Below are positions 35,287-44,429 of a stretch of DNA of 57,517 bases, piece after piece (position 1 is the first letter of the stretch; each line of letters starts with the position of its first letter). The stretch comes from JBDHAC01 sp039588215 (GTDB lineage Bacteria; Gemmatimonadota; Gemmatimonadetes; Palauibacterales; Palauibacteraceae), in contig JBDHAD010000007.1 in the NCBI GenBank assembly GCA_039588215.1, positions 1 through 57,517 on the forward strand, in the 5' to 3' direction. Both the position numbers and the translations under genes were made by a program. The notes beneath the pieces were generated by a model. That model saw only the letters and a list, made by a program, of their open reading frames with translations. It did no database searches and was not told where the DNA came from.

Positions 35287-36603
35287 GTGGATTCCCCGAG
35301 GGCCAGCCCCGAGCGGATCCTGTCGCGCTTCAGGTGGTGGTTCGTCGCCACCCTGGTCGTCCTGTTCATCTTCGTCGAGTTCGGCCGCTATCAGCTGCTG
35401 CCGTACCTGGATAGCTGGGGCGGGCGGTTGCTAATGGACCTGGTCATCCTGGCCGGAGCCATCTTCTTCTTCGGGATCGTGTTCGATGCCCTCTCGAACA
35501 TGCAAAGGCGGCTGGAGCGACAGAACCGCGAGCTCGTCACCCTGCACGAAGGCGTGCTGGATATCCACGGACAGATCACGCTCGACGACGTCCTGCAGCG
35601 TACGGTGGAGCGCGCGGTGCAGCTCCTGAACGCGCGAGATGGCTACCTGGTGTTCATCGACGAGGTTGGCCACATTCGGCGAATCGCCACGACAGGGAGG
35701 ATGACCGTCGAGGATGTCGAGGGGCGTCTGAGCGCCTCGAGCATGGAACCAAGCCCCTGGAACCCCGGGCCCGCGGAAGCCCACAACGAGACGACCGGAG
35801 CGCCGTCCTTCGTCTCCGTTCCCGTCGAGATCAAGGGCCCCTGCGAGGGGGACCTGTACGTAACCGGAAAGAAGATGGACCGGGGGTTCACGGCAGGAGA
35901 CGAGGGCAGGCTCGCGCGCTTTGCGACGGCGGTCGCGATCGCGATCGACAACGCCCGATTGCAGGATCAGCTTCGCTCTTTGGCAGTCTCGAAGGAGCGC
36001 GTGCGGATCGGTGGGGAACTGCACGACGGAATGGCGCAGATCTTGGCGTACGTGAACACGAAAGCCCAAGCCGTCAGGGGTCACCTGGAAAGAGACCGTG
36101 CGGAGGAAGCGCGCAGCCAACTCGAGCAGCTCGCCACCGCCGCCCGCACGGCCTACACGGATGCCAGGGAGGCCATCCTGGCGCTGCGCACCGAGTTGGG
36201 CCCCAAATACCCGCTGGAAGATGCCCTGTCGGATTTCCTCGGGAGCTGGGAGCAGCAGAGCGGGATTCGTGTGGAGCTGACGATTGAGGGCCGATCGCAT
36301 CTGGAGCCGATGGCCGAGCTCCAGCTTCTCCGGATCGTCCAGGAGGCACTCGCCAACGCCCGCAAGCACTCGGGAGCTGCGATGGTGAAGGTGGGCATGC
36401 GCAGGGTGGCGAGCCGCCTACAGCTCACCGTGGCGGATGATGGCGTGGGATTCGATCCTTATGCTCTCCAGCGCAGCGAGTTCCCCCGCTTCGGCCTGGC
36501 GATCATGCGAGAGCGAGCCGAGAGCGTGGGCGGCTCCGTGACGGTCTATTCAAGGCCTGGCGCGGGGACCCGGGTCATCATTTACGTTCCTCTGGAAGCC
36601 TGA
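35287..36603 (+). CDS. Sensor histidine kinase, NarL/DegS type, with GAF domain
   Basis: About 438 residues: two membrane helices (about 14-34 and 48-68), a GAF domain (about 95-230), a HisKA_3 dimerisation helix with the phospho-accepting H246 in IGGELHDGMAQ, and an HATPase with ALANARKHSGA and DDGVGFD. It passes phosphate to the LuxR-type regulator 15 bases downstream. GTG at 35287 has GGAGGG 4 bases ahead; an ATG at 35200 is in frame, lacks a ribosome site and sits 4 bases from TAGATT, so a leaderless longer form is possible. The signal is unknown. Its place upstream of the hydrogenase genes suggests, but does not show, control of them. Confidence 0.9.
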   Translation: MDSPRASPERILSRFRWWFVATLVVLFIFVEFGRYQLLPYLDSWGGRLLMDLVILAGAIFFFGIVFDALSNMQRRLERQNRELVTLHEGVLDIHGQITLDDVLQRTVERAVQLLNARDGYLVFIDEVGHIRRIATTGRMTVEDVEGRLSASSMEPSPWNPGPAEAHNETTGAPSFVSVPVEIKGPCEGDLYVTGKKMDRGFTAGDEGRLARFATAVAIAIDNARLQDQLRSLAVSKERVRIGGELHDGMAQILAYVNTKAQAVRGHLERDRAEEARSQLEQLATAARTAYTDAREAILALRTELGPKYPLEDALSDFLGSWEQQSGIRVELTIEGRSHLEPMAELQLLRIVQEALANARKHSGAAMVKVGMRRVASRLQLTVADDGVGFDPYALQRSEFPRFGLAIMRERAESVGGSVTVYSRPGAGTRVIIYVPLEA

Positions 36604-36618
36604 GGGCTGGGAGCGAAC

Positions 36619-37278
36619 ATGCGGATCCTCATCGTCGACGATCACGCCCTCTTCAGAGACGGGCTCCGAAGCATGCTCGAAGCCCATGACATGGAAGTGG
36701 TCGGCGAGGCGGGGGACGGTCGCGAAGCCGTGGCACTGACCTGGGCGCTCAAGCCCGACATGGTCCTCATGGACCTGCTCATGCCCGGAATGGATGGACT
36801 CGAGGCGACCAAGCGGCTGACGGCGGAGCTCCCTGATGTCAAGGTGCTGATCCTCACGGCAGCGGACGACGACACCAAGCTGTTCGAGGCCATCCGTTCC
36901 GGCGCGAAGGGGTACCTGCTCAAAAACCTGGACTCGCGCGATTTCTTCTCGCTCCTGGAGGGAGTGGCCCGCGGAGAGCCGGCACTGACCCCGGCCGTAG
37001 CCCGCAAGTTGCTGGAGGAGTTCGCCCGCCCGTCTCACGAGCAGCAGGAAGCACCTAACCCACTCGGGCTTACGGATCGCGAGCGAGACGTGCTGGAGCA
37101 CCTCGTGCGGGGCACGACGTCCAATCGGGAGCTTGCCGAGACGTTGGGTGTGACCGAGAACACGGTGAAGTTCCACATGCGGAACATCCTCGACAAGCTC
37201 CATCTTCACAGTCGCGCCGAGGTGGTCGCGTACGCGCTTCGGCACCAGCTCGTGGACACCGAACCCGAGACGGACTAG
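36619..37278 (+). CDS. LuxR/NarL-type response regulator
   Basis: A 219-residue regulator. The receiver has DD at 7-8, the phospho-accepting D52 (VLMDLLMPGMDG) and the conserved Lys in GYLLKNLD; the C-terminal HTH shows LTDRERDVLEHLVRGTTSNRELAETLGVTENTVKFHMRNILDKL. It is the partner of the preceding kinase. It ends 34 bases before hypF, so read-through into the hydrogenase maturation genes is plausible. Confidence 0.93.
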   Translation: MRILIVDDHALFRDGLRSMLEAHDMEVVGEAGDGREAVALTWALKPDMVLMDLLMPGMDGLEATKRLTAELPDVKVLILTAADDDTKLFEAIRSGAKGYLLKNLDSRDFFSLLEGVARGEPALTPAVARKLLEEFARPSHEQQEAPNPLGLTDRERDVLEHLVRGTTSNRELAETLGVTENTVKFHMRNILDKLHLHSRAEVVAYALRHQLVDTEPETD

Positions 37279-37312
37279 CGGGGACGGGTCCGGACTCCGG
37301 CTCGATCGTCGC

Positions 37313-39700
37313 GTGAGAATGACCGTGGACACCGGTCGACGTCTCCGGCTCGAGATGCAGGGTGCGGTCCAGGGCGTCGGGTTTCGTCCGCTCGTTTACC
37401 GGCTCGCGACCGAGCTCCAGCTTCGGGGCTGGGTGATCAACGACTCACAGGGCGTCGTCATCGAACTCGAAGGGAATGCCACCGGCCTCGAAGGGTTCCA
37501 ACAGCGAGTAGAATCGGAGCCGCCGCCGCGGGCGATCATCGAGGCTGTCAGAGAGACCTGGCTGCGCCCCGAAGGATTCACTGATTTTCGGATCCGGCAC
37601 AGCGAGCGGGCCGGATTGATGCAGGCGGTCGTCCTGCCCGACGTGGCGACCTGCCCGCATTGTCTCACGGACATCCGGAACTCCGTCGACCACCGTCATC
37701 GATATCCGTTCACGAATTGCACCGATTGCGGTCCTCGATTCACGATCGTCGAGGCGCTCCCCTACGATCGTCCAAACACCACGATGCGCCGATTCGACAT
37801 GTGCGACGAGTGTCTACGCGAGTACGAGGACCCGGCGGACCGGCGCTTCCACGCACAACCGAACGCATGCCCGGCCTGCGGGCCGCAGCTCCAGCTCATG
37901 GATGGAGACGGGCGGCCTCGCGCGGTGGGGGACGAGGCGCTGCGCCTGGCATCGTCTTCCCTGGGCCGCGGGCAGATCCTGGCGCTCAAAGGACTGGGAG
38001 GGTTCCACCTCATGGTCGACGCGCGCGACGGGGAGGCGGTGGGACGCCTGCGCGAGCGCAAGACGAGGTGGGAGAAGCCGCTGGCTATCATGGTGTCTGA
38101 CCTCGATGCCGTCCGGGAGCTGTGCGAAGTCGAGCCACACGCCGCCGCGCTCCTCACATCCTTCGAAGCGCCGATCGTTCTCCTCCGGCGCCTTCAAGGA
38201 TGTCTGATCGCCGATGAAGTGGCGCCGGCGAATCCAAACCTCGGTGTCATGCTGCCCTACACGCCCCTTCATCATCTGCTGCTGGGCGAGCTCGGCTTCC
38301 CCGTGGTGGCGACCAGCGGGAACCTGAGCGACGAGCCGATCTGCATCGAGAACGAGGAGGCGCGAGCCAGGCTGGGCGGGATCGCGGACCTGTATCTCGT
38401 GCACGACCGACCGATCGCGCGCCACGCGGACGACAGCGTCGTCTTCCTGGTGGCCGGAGCTCCACAGCCCATTCGGCGCGCCCGAGGATACGCGCCATTG
38501 CCGATCATCTTGAGAGCGAACAGGGACGCGCCTCCGTCGATACTGGCCGTCGGCGCTCATCTGAAGAACACGGTTGCGCTCTCCGTCGGGAACCGCGTCT
38601 TCCTCAGTCAGCACATCGGCGACATGGAGACGCCTCAGGCGGTGAGAGTCTTCGAGCGCGTGATCCGGGACTTTCTGGAGATCTACGAGGCCTCACCCGC
38701 GGCCCTCGCCCGGGATCTGCACCCCGACTATGCCTCCACGCGGTGGATCGAGGAGATAGCAGGCGGTTCAACGGGTGAGTCTGAAGGCGCGGCGCCGGCA
38801 GAAGAGTCCTGGGCGCGAGCGTTGCGCGGATTGCCGCGGATCGCCGTCCAGCACCACCACGCCCACCTGGCTGCGTGTCTGGCTGATAACGATGTGGAAG
38901 CTCGTGCCCTGGGCGTCGTGTGGGACGGTACCGGGTATGGCCCCGACGGAACGGTCTGGGGTGGAGAATTCCTCCTCGGCGATGCAGCCGCCTTCGATCG
39001 CGTGGCGCGGTTCCGTCCGTTCCGGCTCCTGGGTGGAGAGGCGGCCGTCCGGGAGCCGCGTCGCGTGGCTCTGGCGGTGCTGGCCGATTCGGTTGGAGAA
39101 TCCACGTGGGAGGAACAGGAGTCCGCTCCGGTCGCGACACTCACGGGTGCGGAAAGGACGCTCTTCAGCCGGATGCTCGAGACCGGTTTCAACTCGCCGA
39201 TGACGACCAGCGCGGGAAGACTCTTTGATGCCGTAGCGTCGCTCCTCGACCTGCATCAGCGCGTATCCTTCGAAGCTCAAGCCGCTATGCAGCTGGAGTT
39301 CGTCGCCGATCCGGACGTGAGGGATGCCTATCCGGTCGAGGTCGCTGAGTCGGCCGAATCGGCGGCTTCATCACCGGACCTGGTCGTCGATTGGCGACCG
39401 ACGGTTCGCGCCGTGTTCGAGGATTCACGCCACGGTACGGAGCCAGGCATCGTTTCGGCGAGGTTCCACAATGCGCTAGCAGGTGCCGTCGTGGAGGTGG
39501 CTCGGTTGGTGGGGGAGCCCACCGTGGCTCTTTCCGGCGGCTGCTTTCAGAATCGGCTGCTAACCGAGCGGGCTCGTGAGGGGTTGACCGGTGCGGGATT
39601 CAGCGTCCTCATCCACCGGCGAGTCCCGGCCAACGACGGCGGTGTGTCCTTGGGGCAGGTGGCGGTGGCCGCCGCCCGCTGTGAGTCCAAAGCCCGCTAG
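37313..39700 (+). CDS. hypF: Carbamoyltransferase HypF
   Basis: A 795-residue protein that makes thiocarbamate on HypE from carbamoyl phosphate, the source of the hydrogenase CN ligands. Domain order: acylphosphatase (about 8-100, GAVQGVGFRPLVYRLA), two zinc fingers (CPHC...CTDCG and CDEC...CPACG, about 110-190), YrdC-like domain (about 205-390), and a Kae1-like C-terminal domain with VQHHHAHLAA. GTG at 37313 has no clear ribosome site; ATG at 37319 (MTVDTG) is an alternative. hypC follows after 18 bases. Confidence 0.95.
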   Translation: MRMTVDTGRRLRLEMQGAVQGVGFRPLVYRLATELQLRGWVINDSQGVVIELEGNATGLEGFQQRVESEPPPRAIIEAVRETWLRPEGFTDFRIRHSERAGLMQAVVLPDVATCPHCLTDIRNSVDHRHRYPFTNCTDCGPRFTIVEALPYDRPNTTMRRFDMCDECLREYEDPADRRFHAQPNACPACGPQLQLMDGDGRPRAVGDEALRLASSSLGRGQILALKGLGGFHLMVDARDGEAVGRLRERKTRWEKPLAIMVSDLDAVRELCEVEPHAAALLTSFEAPIVLLRRLQGCLIADEVAPANPNLGVMLPYTPLHHLLLGELGFPVVATSGNLSDEPICIENEEARARLGGIADLYLVHDRPIARHADDSVVFLVAGAPQPIRRARGYAPLPIILRANRDAPPSILAVGAHLKNTVALSVGNRVFLSQHIGDMETPQAVRVFERVIRDFLEIYEASPAALARDLHPDYASTRWIEEIAGGSTGESEGAAPAEESWARALRGLPRIAVQHHHAHLAACLADNDVEARALGVVWDGTGYGPDGTVWGGEFLLGDAAAFDRVARFRPFRLLGGEAAVREPRRVALAVLADSVGESTWEEQESAPVATLTGAERTLFSRMLETGFNSPMTTSAGRLFDAVASLLDLHQRVSFEAQAAMQLEFVADPDVRDAYPVEVAESAESAASSPDLVVDWRPTVRAVFEDSRHGTEPGIVSARFHNALAGAVVEVARLVGEPTVALSGGCFQNRLLTERAREGLTGAGFSVLIHRRVPANDGGVSLGQVAVAAARCESKAR

Positions 39701-39718
39701 CTGGAGAACGTCACGCCA

Positions 39719-39991
39719 ATGTGTCTCGGTGTTCCGGGGAAAGTCGTCGAGATCCAGGAAGACCCGTTCGGGATGGCCACGGGGCGGGTCAGCTTCGGCG
39801 GCATCACCAAAGAGGTATGCTTGGCGTACACGCCCGACGTGGCGGTCGGAGACTACGTAGTCGTTCATGTGGGCTTCGCTATCAGCAAGATTGACGAAGA
39901 GGAAGCGAACCGGGTGTTCGAGTTGCTGGAGTCCATGGGCGAGCTCGCCGAGCTGGACGTACCTCAGCCGTCTGACGACGAGGAGTCGTAG
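39719..39991 (+). CDS. hypC: Hydrogenase maturation chaperone HypC
   Basis: A 90-residue chaperone that carries the iron ligands with HypD and delivers them to the large subunit. It begins MCLGVPGKV with the essential Cys2, and contains GITKEVCLAY and GDYVVVHVGFAI. The tail is unusually acidic (QPSDDEES). It lies between hypF and hypD in the standard order; hypD starts within 3 bases of its stop. Confidence 0.95.
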   Translation: MCLGVPGKVVEIQEDPFGMATGRVSFGGITKEVCLAYTPDVAVGDYVVVHVGFAISKIDEEEANRVFELLESMGELAELDVPQPSDDEES

Positions 39992-39993
39992 CG

Positions 39994-41118
39994 TTGAAGT
40001 TCGTCGACGAATACAGGAGCGAGGCGGACGCGCGGAAGCTGTTGGGCGCGATCGGCGGAATGGTCAGCCGGCCCTGGACGCTCATGGAGATCTGCGGCGG
40101 ACAGACCCACACGTTGATCAAGTCCGGCATCGATCGGATGATCCCGCCGCAAGTCACCATGGTACATGGCCCCGGCTGCCCGGTGTGTGTGACCCCCCTC
40201 GAGCTCATCGACCGTGCGGTGGCGATCGCGCGTCGACCCGATGTGATCTTCACCTCGTTCGGAGACATGCTGCGGGTTCCGGGGTCCACCACGGACCTGT
40301 TGGCGGTGAAATCCGAGGGTGGCGACGTGCGGATCGTCTACTCACCCCTGGACGCGCTCGCACTGGCCCAGCGACACGCGGACAAACAGATCGTTTTCTT
40401 CGCCGTCGGGTTCGAGACGACCGCGCCCGCCAATGCCATGGCGGTGTGGCAGGCCGATCAGCTTGGGGTGGAGAACTTCTCGGTCCTGTGCTCGCACGTG
40501 CTGGTTCCACCGGCCATGCAGGCGATCCTCGGTGCGCCGGATAACCGCGTGCGGGCCTTTTTGGCAGCCGGTCACGTCTGCACGGTGATGGGGTACTGGG
40601 AGTACGAACCGATCGCGGAGCGCCACACCGTTCCGATCATAGTCACCGGGTTCGAGCCCCTCGACCTCCTGCAGGGGACCTACATGGCTCTCCGAGCTCT
40701 GGAGGACGGTCGGTGGGGCGTCGAGAATCAGTACTCTCGATCCGTCTCCCGCGAGGGCAACGAGCCCGCGCAGAGGCTCCTTCGAGAGGTGTTTCAGGTG
40801 ACGGATCGCGCTTGGCGTGGGATCGGACCGATTCCAGACAGCGGCTTCGAACTGACCCCTCGGTTCGCCGTCTTCGACGCCGAACGCCGCTTCGACGTCG
40901 GGACGATCGCGGCACACGAATCGCCCGAATGCATCGCGGGCGAGATCCTCACGGGGCAGAAGAAGCCTCACGAGTGCCCCGCATTCGGGACCGGTTGCAC
41001 GCCCGAGCGGCCTCTCGGCGCCCCGATGGTCTCGTCGGAAGGCGCGTGCGCCGCCTACTACGCCTATGGGCGGTTGGAAGAATCCGCGGCGCCCGACCTA
41101 CGGCCCCTGAGCGACTGA
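39994..41118 (+). CDS. hypD: Hydrogenase maturation protein HypD
   Basis: A 374-residue iron-sulfur protein that works with HypC to assemble Fe(CN)2CO. It shows MEICGGQTHTL with the catalytic Cys, HGPGCPVCVT, VGFETTAPANA and the late cluster cysteines CIAGEILTG, ECPAFGTGCTPERPLGAPMVSSEGACAAYY. The TTG start at 39994 has GAGGAG about 8 bases upstream. Confidence 0.95.
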   Translation: MKFVDEYRSEADARKLLGAIGGMVSRPWTLMEICGGQTHTLIKSGIDRMIPPQVTMVHGPGCPVCVTPLELIDRAVAIARRPDVIFTSFGDMLRVPGSTTDLLAVKSEGGDVRIVYSPLDALALAQRHADKQIVFFAVGFETTAPANAMAVWQADQLGVENFSVLCSHVLVPPAMQAILGAPDNRVRAFLAAGHVCTVMGYWEYEPIAERHTVPIIVTGFEPLDLLQGTYMALRALEDGRWGVENQYSRSVSREGNEPAQRLLREVFQVTDRAWRGIGPIPDSGFELTPRFAVFDAERRFDVGTIAAHESPECIAGEILTGQKKPHECPAFGTGCTPERPLGAPMVSSEGACAAYYAYGRLEESAAPDLRPLSD

Positions 41119-41125
41119 CAAACCG

Positions 41126-42292
41126 GTGAGCGACGAAACCGTAGGCGAGGAAGCGGTGAGCGACGGATCATTGAGCCCCGCAGACGCCGCGCGGGAGCCT
41201 ACCGCCCCCGAGCGCGACCGCGCTCCAGCCGTCGAGGCCGGGCAGGCTCTCGCGGGCATGTCGTGTCCTATTCCCCTCACGGAGTATCCCGCCGTACAGC
41301 TCGCTCACGGCGGCGGCGGCCGGATGTCACAGATGCTCATCGAAGGGATGTTCGTTCCGGCCTTCGACAACCCGGTTTTGGATTTGCTGCACGACGGGGC
41401 CGTCCTGAGCATCGAGGATACCCGGTTGGCCTTCTCGACGGATTCGTTCGTGGTCCAGCCGCTTTTCTTCCCGGGCGGCGACATCGGCTCACTGGCCGTC
41501 CATGGCACGCTGAACGACGTCGCCATGTGCGGAGCGCGCCCCGTCGCCATGTCCGCGGGGTTGATCCTCGAAGAAGGCTTCCCGATGGAGGATCTGTGGC
41601 GCGTCACCCGATCGATGGAGGAAGCCGCTCGTTCCGCCGGTGTCCCGGTGGTGACGGGCGACACCAAGGTCGTCGACCGCGGAAAAGGGGACGGCGTATT
41701 CGTCAACACGACCGGGTTGGGGGTGATTCCGGCCGGTGTGGAGATCTCCCCGAAGCGGGCCGGCCCCGGAGACGCCGTGGTGATCAGCGGGGCCATCGCC
41801 GTGCACGGCATCGCGATCATGTCGGTGCGCGAGGGGCTCGAGTTCGAGACGCGCCTCGAATCGGATACCGCCTACCTCTATCCGCTCGTTGCCGCGGTGC
41901 TGGAAGCGGCGGGAGGCAACGTGCACGTACTGCGCGATCCTACGCGGGGCGGGGTGGCGAGCGCGCTGAGCGAGATCGCCGCGCAGGCCGGTGTCGGTAT
42001 CCATCTTGAGCAACGCGACATTCCCGTGGGCGAGGAAGTCCGCGGCGCGTGTGAGATCCTGGGACTGGACCCGCTCTACGTGGCGAACGAGGGGAAGTGC
42101 ATCGCGGTCGTAGAGCGGGAGATGGCGGATGCGGTGCTCGAGGCGATGCGCTCCGACCCGTTGGGAGCCGAGGCGGCCATTATCGGTGAAGTCGTGGAAG
42201 ATCACCCCGGTAGAGTTGTCCTCAGAAGTCAGATCGGGGGGATGCGCGTGGTCGAGATGCTCAGCGGCGAGCAGCTGCCGCGAATCTGCTGA
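41126..42292 (+). CDS. hypE: Hydrogenase maturation protein HypE
   Basis: Converts the carbamoyl group on its C-terminal Cys to thiocyanate. The 388 residues contain LAHGGGGRMSQ, the AIR synthase-like core with DAVVISGAIAVHG and RDPTRGG, and end LPRIC, the required terminal Cys. The N-terminus has about 40 residues of Glu/Ala-rich sequence before MSCPIP (ATG at 41258), so the annotated GTG at 41126 may be too early. A convergent gene follows 67 bases later. Confidence 0.93.
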   Translation: MSDETVGEEAVSDGSLSPADAAREPTAPERDRAPAVEAGQALAGMSCPIPLTEYPAVQLAHGGGGRMSQMLIEGMFVPAFDNPVLDLLHDGAVLSIEDTRLAFSTDSFVVQPLFFPGGDIGSLAVHGTLNDVAMCGARPVAMSAGLILEEGFPMEDLWRVTRSMEEAARSAGVPVVTGDTKVVDRGKGDGVFVNTTGLGVIPAGVEISPKRAGPGDAVVISGAIAVHGIAIMSVREGLEFETRLESDTAYLYPLVAAVLEAAGGNVHVLRDPTRGGVASALSEIAAQAGVGIHLEQRDIPVGEEVRGACEILGLDPLYVANEGKCIAVVEREMADAVLEAMRSDPLGAEAAIIGEVVEDHPGRVVLRSQIGGMRVVEMLSGEQLPRIC

Positions 42293-42359
42293 GCCAACTG
42301 CCCTGGCGCCGGTGACCGGCTCTTCGATACAGCAGGCCGCGGAGTTCATCGGCGACCTG

Positions 42360-43103
42360 CTAGAGCCCCAACGTGATCGCCGCGCCGCACGCCACCAGGG
42401 CCAGGCCTGCCATGACCTGGGCGTACCGCTCGGCCAGGCCGAAGGGAATCCGAGAAGCCCCCAAGAGGCCCAGAAGCACCATGCCGGTCATGGCGGTCAG
42501 GGTGCATACGGCGAACACGAAACTCACCAGGCCGACCGCCATCCAGCTCTGCTGCGCCGCCGGATACATGAGGATCGGGATCAGCGGCTCGCAGGGCCCG
42601 AGCACGAAGATGGTGAACAGGACCCAGGGAGTCAGGCTCCGCCGTCCCTCCCCGCTCCCCGCTGCCGATCCCACACGGCGTCGTCCAGCGTGCACGTGCT
42701 GGTGGGAGCCGTGGTGAACGTGGGTGTGCCTGTGGACGGTGCCGTCGCCGTGGGCGTGCCAGTGTGAGTGAGGGCGGTTCCGGAGCGCGCGCCGGAGCCC
42801 CCAGACCGCGTACGCCAGGCCGAGCCCCAACAGCAGCCAACCCGCCACGTCACCCCGCGCCGACTCGAAGCGGTTGACGCCCCCCACCGCGAGCCCGAGC
42901 CCAATCCCGACGGTTCCCACCACGACCGAGCCGGCTACATGGCCGAGCCCGCACGCGAGCGTCACGCTCAACGTCCGGACTCGCGTCCAGTCTCGCGCTC
43001 GGGCCATCGCGATGAAGGGGACGTAGTGATCCGGGCCGATCAAGGTGTGAATCAGGGCGATCGACGCGGCAGTCCCCAGGAGGACTGCGAGCTCACCGTC
43101 CAT
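42360..43103 (-). CDS. Nickel-type membrane transporter with a His-rich loop
   Basis: A 247-residue protein with about six helices. The first helix carries HTLIGPDHYVPF, the HxxxxPDH-type signature of nickel/cobalt and UreH-like carriers. The central loop (about 113-145) is extremely His-rich (HSHWHAHGDGTVHRHTHVHH), a likely metal-binding loop. It follows hypB by 2 bases on the same strand, so it probably brings nickel for the hydrogenase. Confidence 0.85.
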   Translation of the reverse strand: MDGELAVLLGTAASIALIHTLIGPDHYVPFIAMARARDWTRVRTLSVTLACGLGHVAGSVVVGTVGIGLGLAVGGVNRFESARGDVAGWLLLGLGLAYAVWGLRRALRNRPHSHWHAHGDGTVHRHTHVHHGSHQHVHAGRRRVGSAAGSGEGRRSLTPWVLFTIFVLGPCEPLIPILMYPAAQQSWMAVGLVSFVFAVCTLTAMTGMVLLGLLGASRIPFGLAERYAQVMAGLALVACGAAITLGL

Positions 43104-43105
43104 GA

Positions 43106-43807
43106 TCAGCTCCCGGTTGCAGCGAGTCCCTGGGTCCGTGCTTCAAGCCAGGCGACCCAGCGGTCTATTCCCTCTCCCGTTACCGCAGAGACCGGAATCA
43201 GTTGGGGAGACGGCATCGTGCGGGCCAAGGCGCTCTCGATCGCTTCCACGCGAACGTCCGGCAGATGCGGGAGGAGGTCGATCTTGGTCAGGAGCACCAG
43301 ATCGGCCTTCCTGAACATCACGGGATACTTGAGCGGCTTGTCCTCGCCCTCGGTCACCGAGAGCGCGACGACGTTCAGGTCCTGGCCCAGGTCGTAGACC
43401 GCTGGGCAGACCAGGTTGCCCACGTTCTCGATGAACAGGAGTTGAAGGTCGTGCCACGGAAACTCGTGCAGCGCATCATGCACGAGCCGCGCATCGAGAT
43501 GACACGCGGATCCCGTGGTAATGGAAGTGGAGCGGATCCCGGCCGCGTTTAGGCGAGAGGCGTCCCGATCCGTTGCCAGGTCGCCACTGATGGCTCCAAG
43601 CGCTCGATCAGGGATCACGCGGGCGGTGGCCTCGAGGATCGCCGTCTTTCCGGATCCCGGCGAGCCCATGAGGTTCACGGCCAGGACCCGGCGAGCCGCG
43701 AAGTGCTCCCGGTTGTGCCGTGCCACCCGATCGTTCTCGGCGAGCAGGTCCTCCTGAATCTCGACCGGGACTAGATCGGGATCGCCACACCCACACGTCT
43801 CACAGAT
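43106..43807 (-). CDS. hypB: Hydrogenase nickel-insertion GTPase HypB
   Basis: A 233-residue GTPase that delivers nickel with HypA. It contains the N-terminal CETCGCG nickel motif, Walker A GSPGSGKTAI, metal-site Cys-His in GSACHLD, FIENVGNLVCPA and base-recognition TKID. The frame has no ATG, GTG or TTG near this N-terminus. The codon directly before CETCGCG is ATC, its A shared with the hypA stop (TAATC), and GGAGGT lies 6 bases upstream. In relatives that residue is the starting Met. I therefore start it at ATC; the only ordinary start is at 43939, deep in hypA. An assembly error from ATG to ATC is possible. Confidence 0.9.
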   Translation of the reverse strand: MCETCGCGDPDLVPVEIQEDLLAENDRVARHNREHFAARRVLAVNLMGSPGSGKTAILEATARVIPDRALGAISGDLATDRDASRLNAAGIRSTSITTGSACHLDARLVHDALHEFPWHDLQLLFIENVGNLVCPAVYDLGQDLNVVALSVTEGEDKPLKYPVMFRKADLVLLTKIDLLPHLPDVRVEAIESALARTMPSPQLIPVSAVTGEGIDRWVAWLEARTQGLAATGS

Positions 43808-44148
43808 TAGGGCACCTCCAGTTCCACTCGCTCGAGCACGAGCTCGTCGCCCTCGGTCAGCTGGGCGGCGGTCCCGCACCTGTCGCACTTGAGCACGCTG
43901 CCGGCCGGGATCGACTTGCGGCACACCGGACATGACCACCGCGCCTTCACCCGGACGATCTCCAGGTCAGCGTCCTCACATGGAGTCCGTCTCCTGCACA
44001 CCTCCCATGCCGATTCGAGCAGGTCGATCTCGACACCCGCGAGCGGACCGATGCGTAGCCGGACCCGATGCACGGCCTTGGCACCGCGGACATCCACCTC
44101 CGCGTCCACTCGCTCCAGCAGGGCCTGAACGACGGAATATTCGTGCAT
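43807..44148 (-). CDS. hypA: Hydrogenase maturation protein HypA
   Basis: A 113-residue nickel metallochaperone. It begins MHEYS with the nickel-binding His2, and has the zinc site CPVC...CDRC. It starts the leftward hypA-hypB-transporter group; its stop shares one base with the hypB start. The divergent hydrogenase large-subunit gene begins 281 bases away. Confidence 0.94.
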   Translation of the reverse strand: MHEYSVVQALLERVDAEVDVRGAKAVHRVRLRIGPLAGVEIDLLESAWEVCRRRTPCEDADLEIVRVKARWSCPVCRKSIPAGSVLKCDRCGTAAQLTEGDELVLERVELEVP

Positions 44149-44429
44149 CTTCTGGTCTCACCCAAGAAGATGATACGAACTGAAACCGATCCTGGCCCCA
44201 CCCTGAAGGGGGGTCGCCTCGCCACCCGCAGATGGGGCGCTGAGAGCCACCCACCCGGGCGTTTCCGCCTACCGTCAGCCGATGTAATTCAGGTTTGGAT
44301 AGAAGGGCGATGCAGCGGCACCCGGTGCCGTCTTTGGGAACCGCCCCGGTGCGCCGCGATTTGGTGCGCGACGGGGTCTCTTCCCGCCGGAAATGAGTTC
44401 TGAGGAAGCCTGCGGAGCTGGAGACGAAG
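44149..44429. promoter_or_regulatory. Divergent promoter region, hypA and hydrogenase large subunit
   Basis: A 281-base gap between divergent operons, so it should hold both promoters and any sites for a hydrogenase regulator. I find no clear -24/-12 (sigma-54) pair and no obvious inverted repeat. GGAG at about 44415 serves the large subunit. The boundaries of promoters cannot be placed by eye. Confidence 0.45.

Noticed and set aside
44149..44429. Sigma-54 promoter for the hydrogenase operon
   Set aside because: No TGGCAC-N5-TTGC-like pair could be found.
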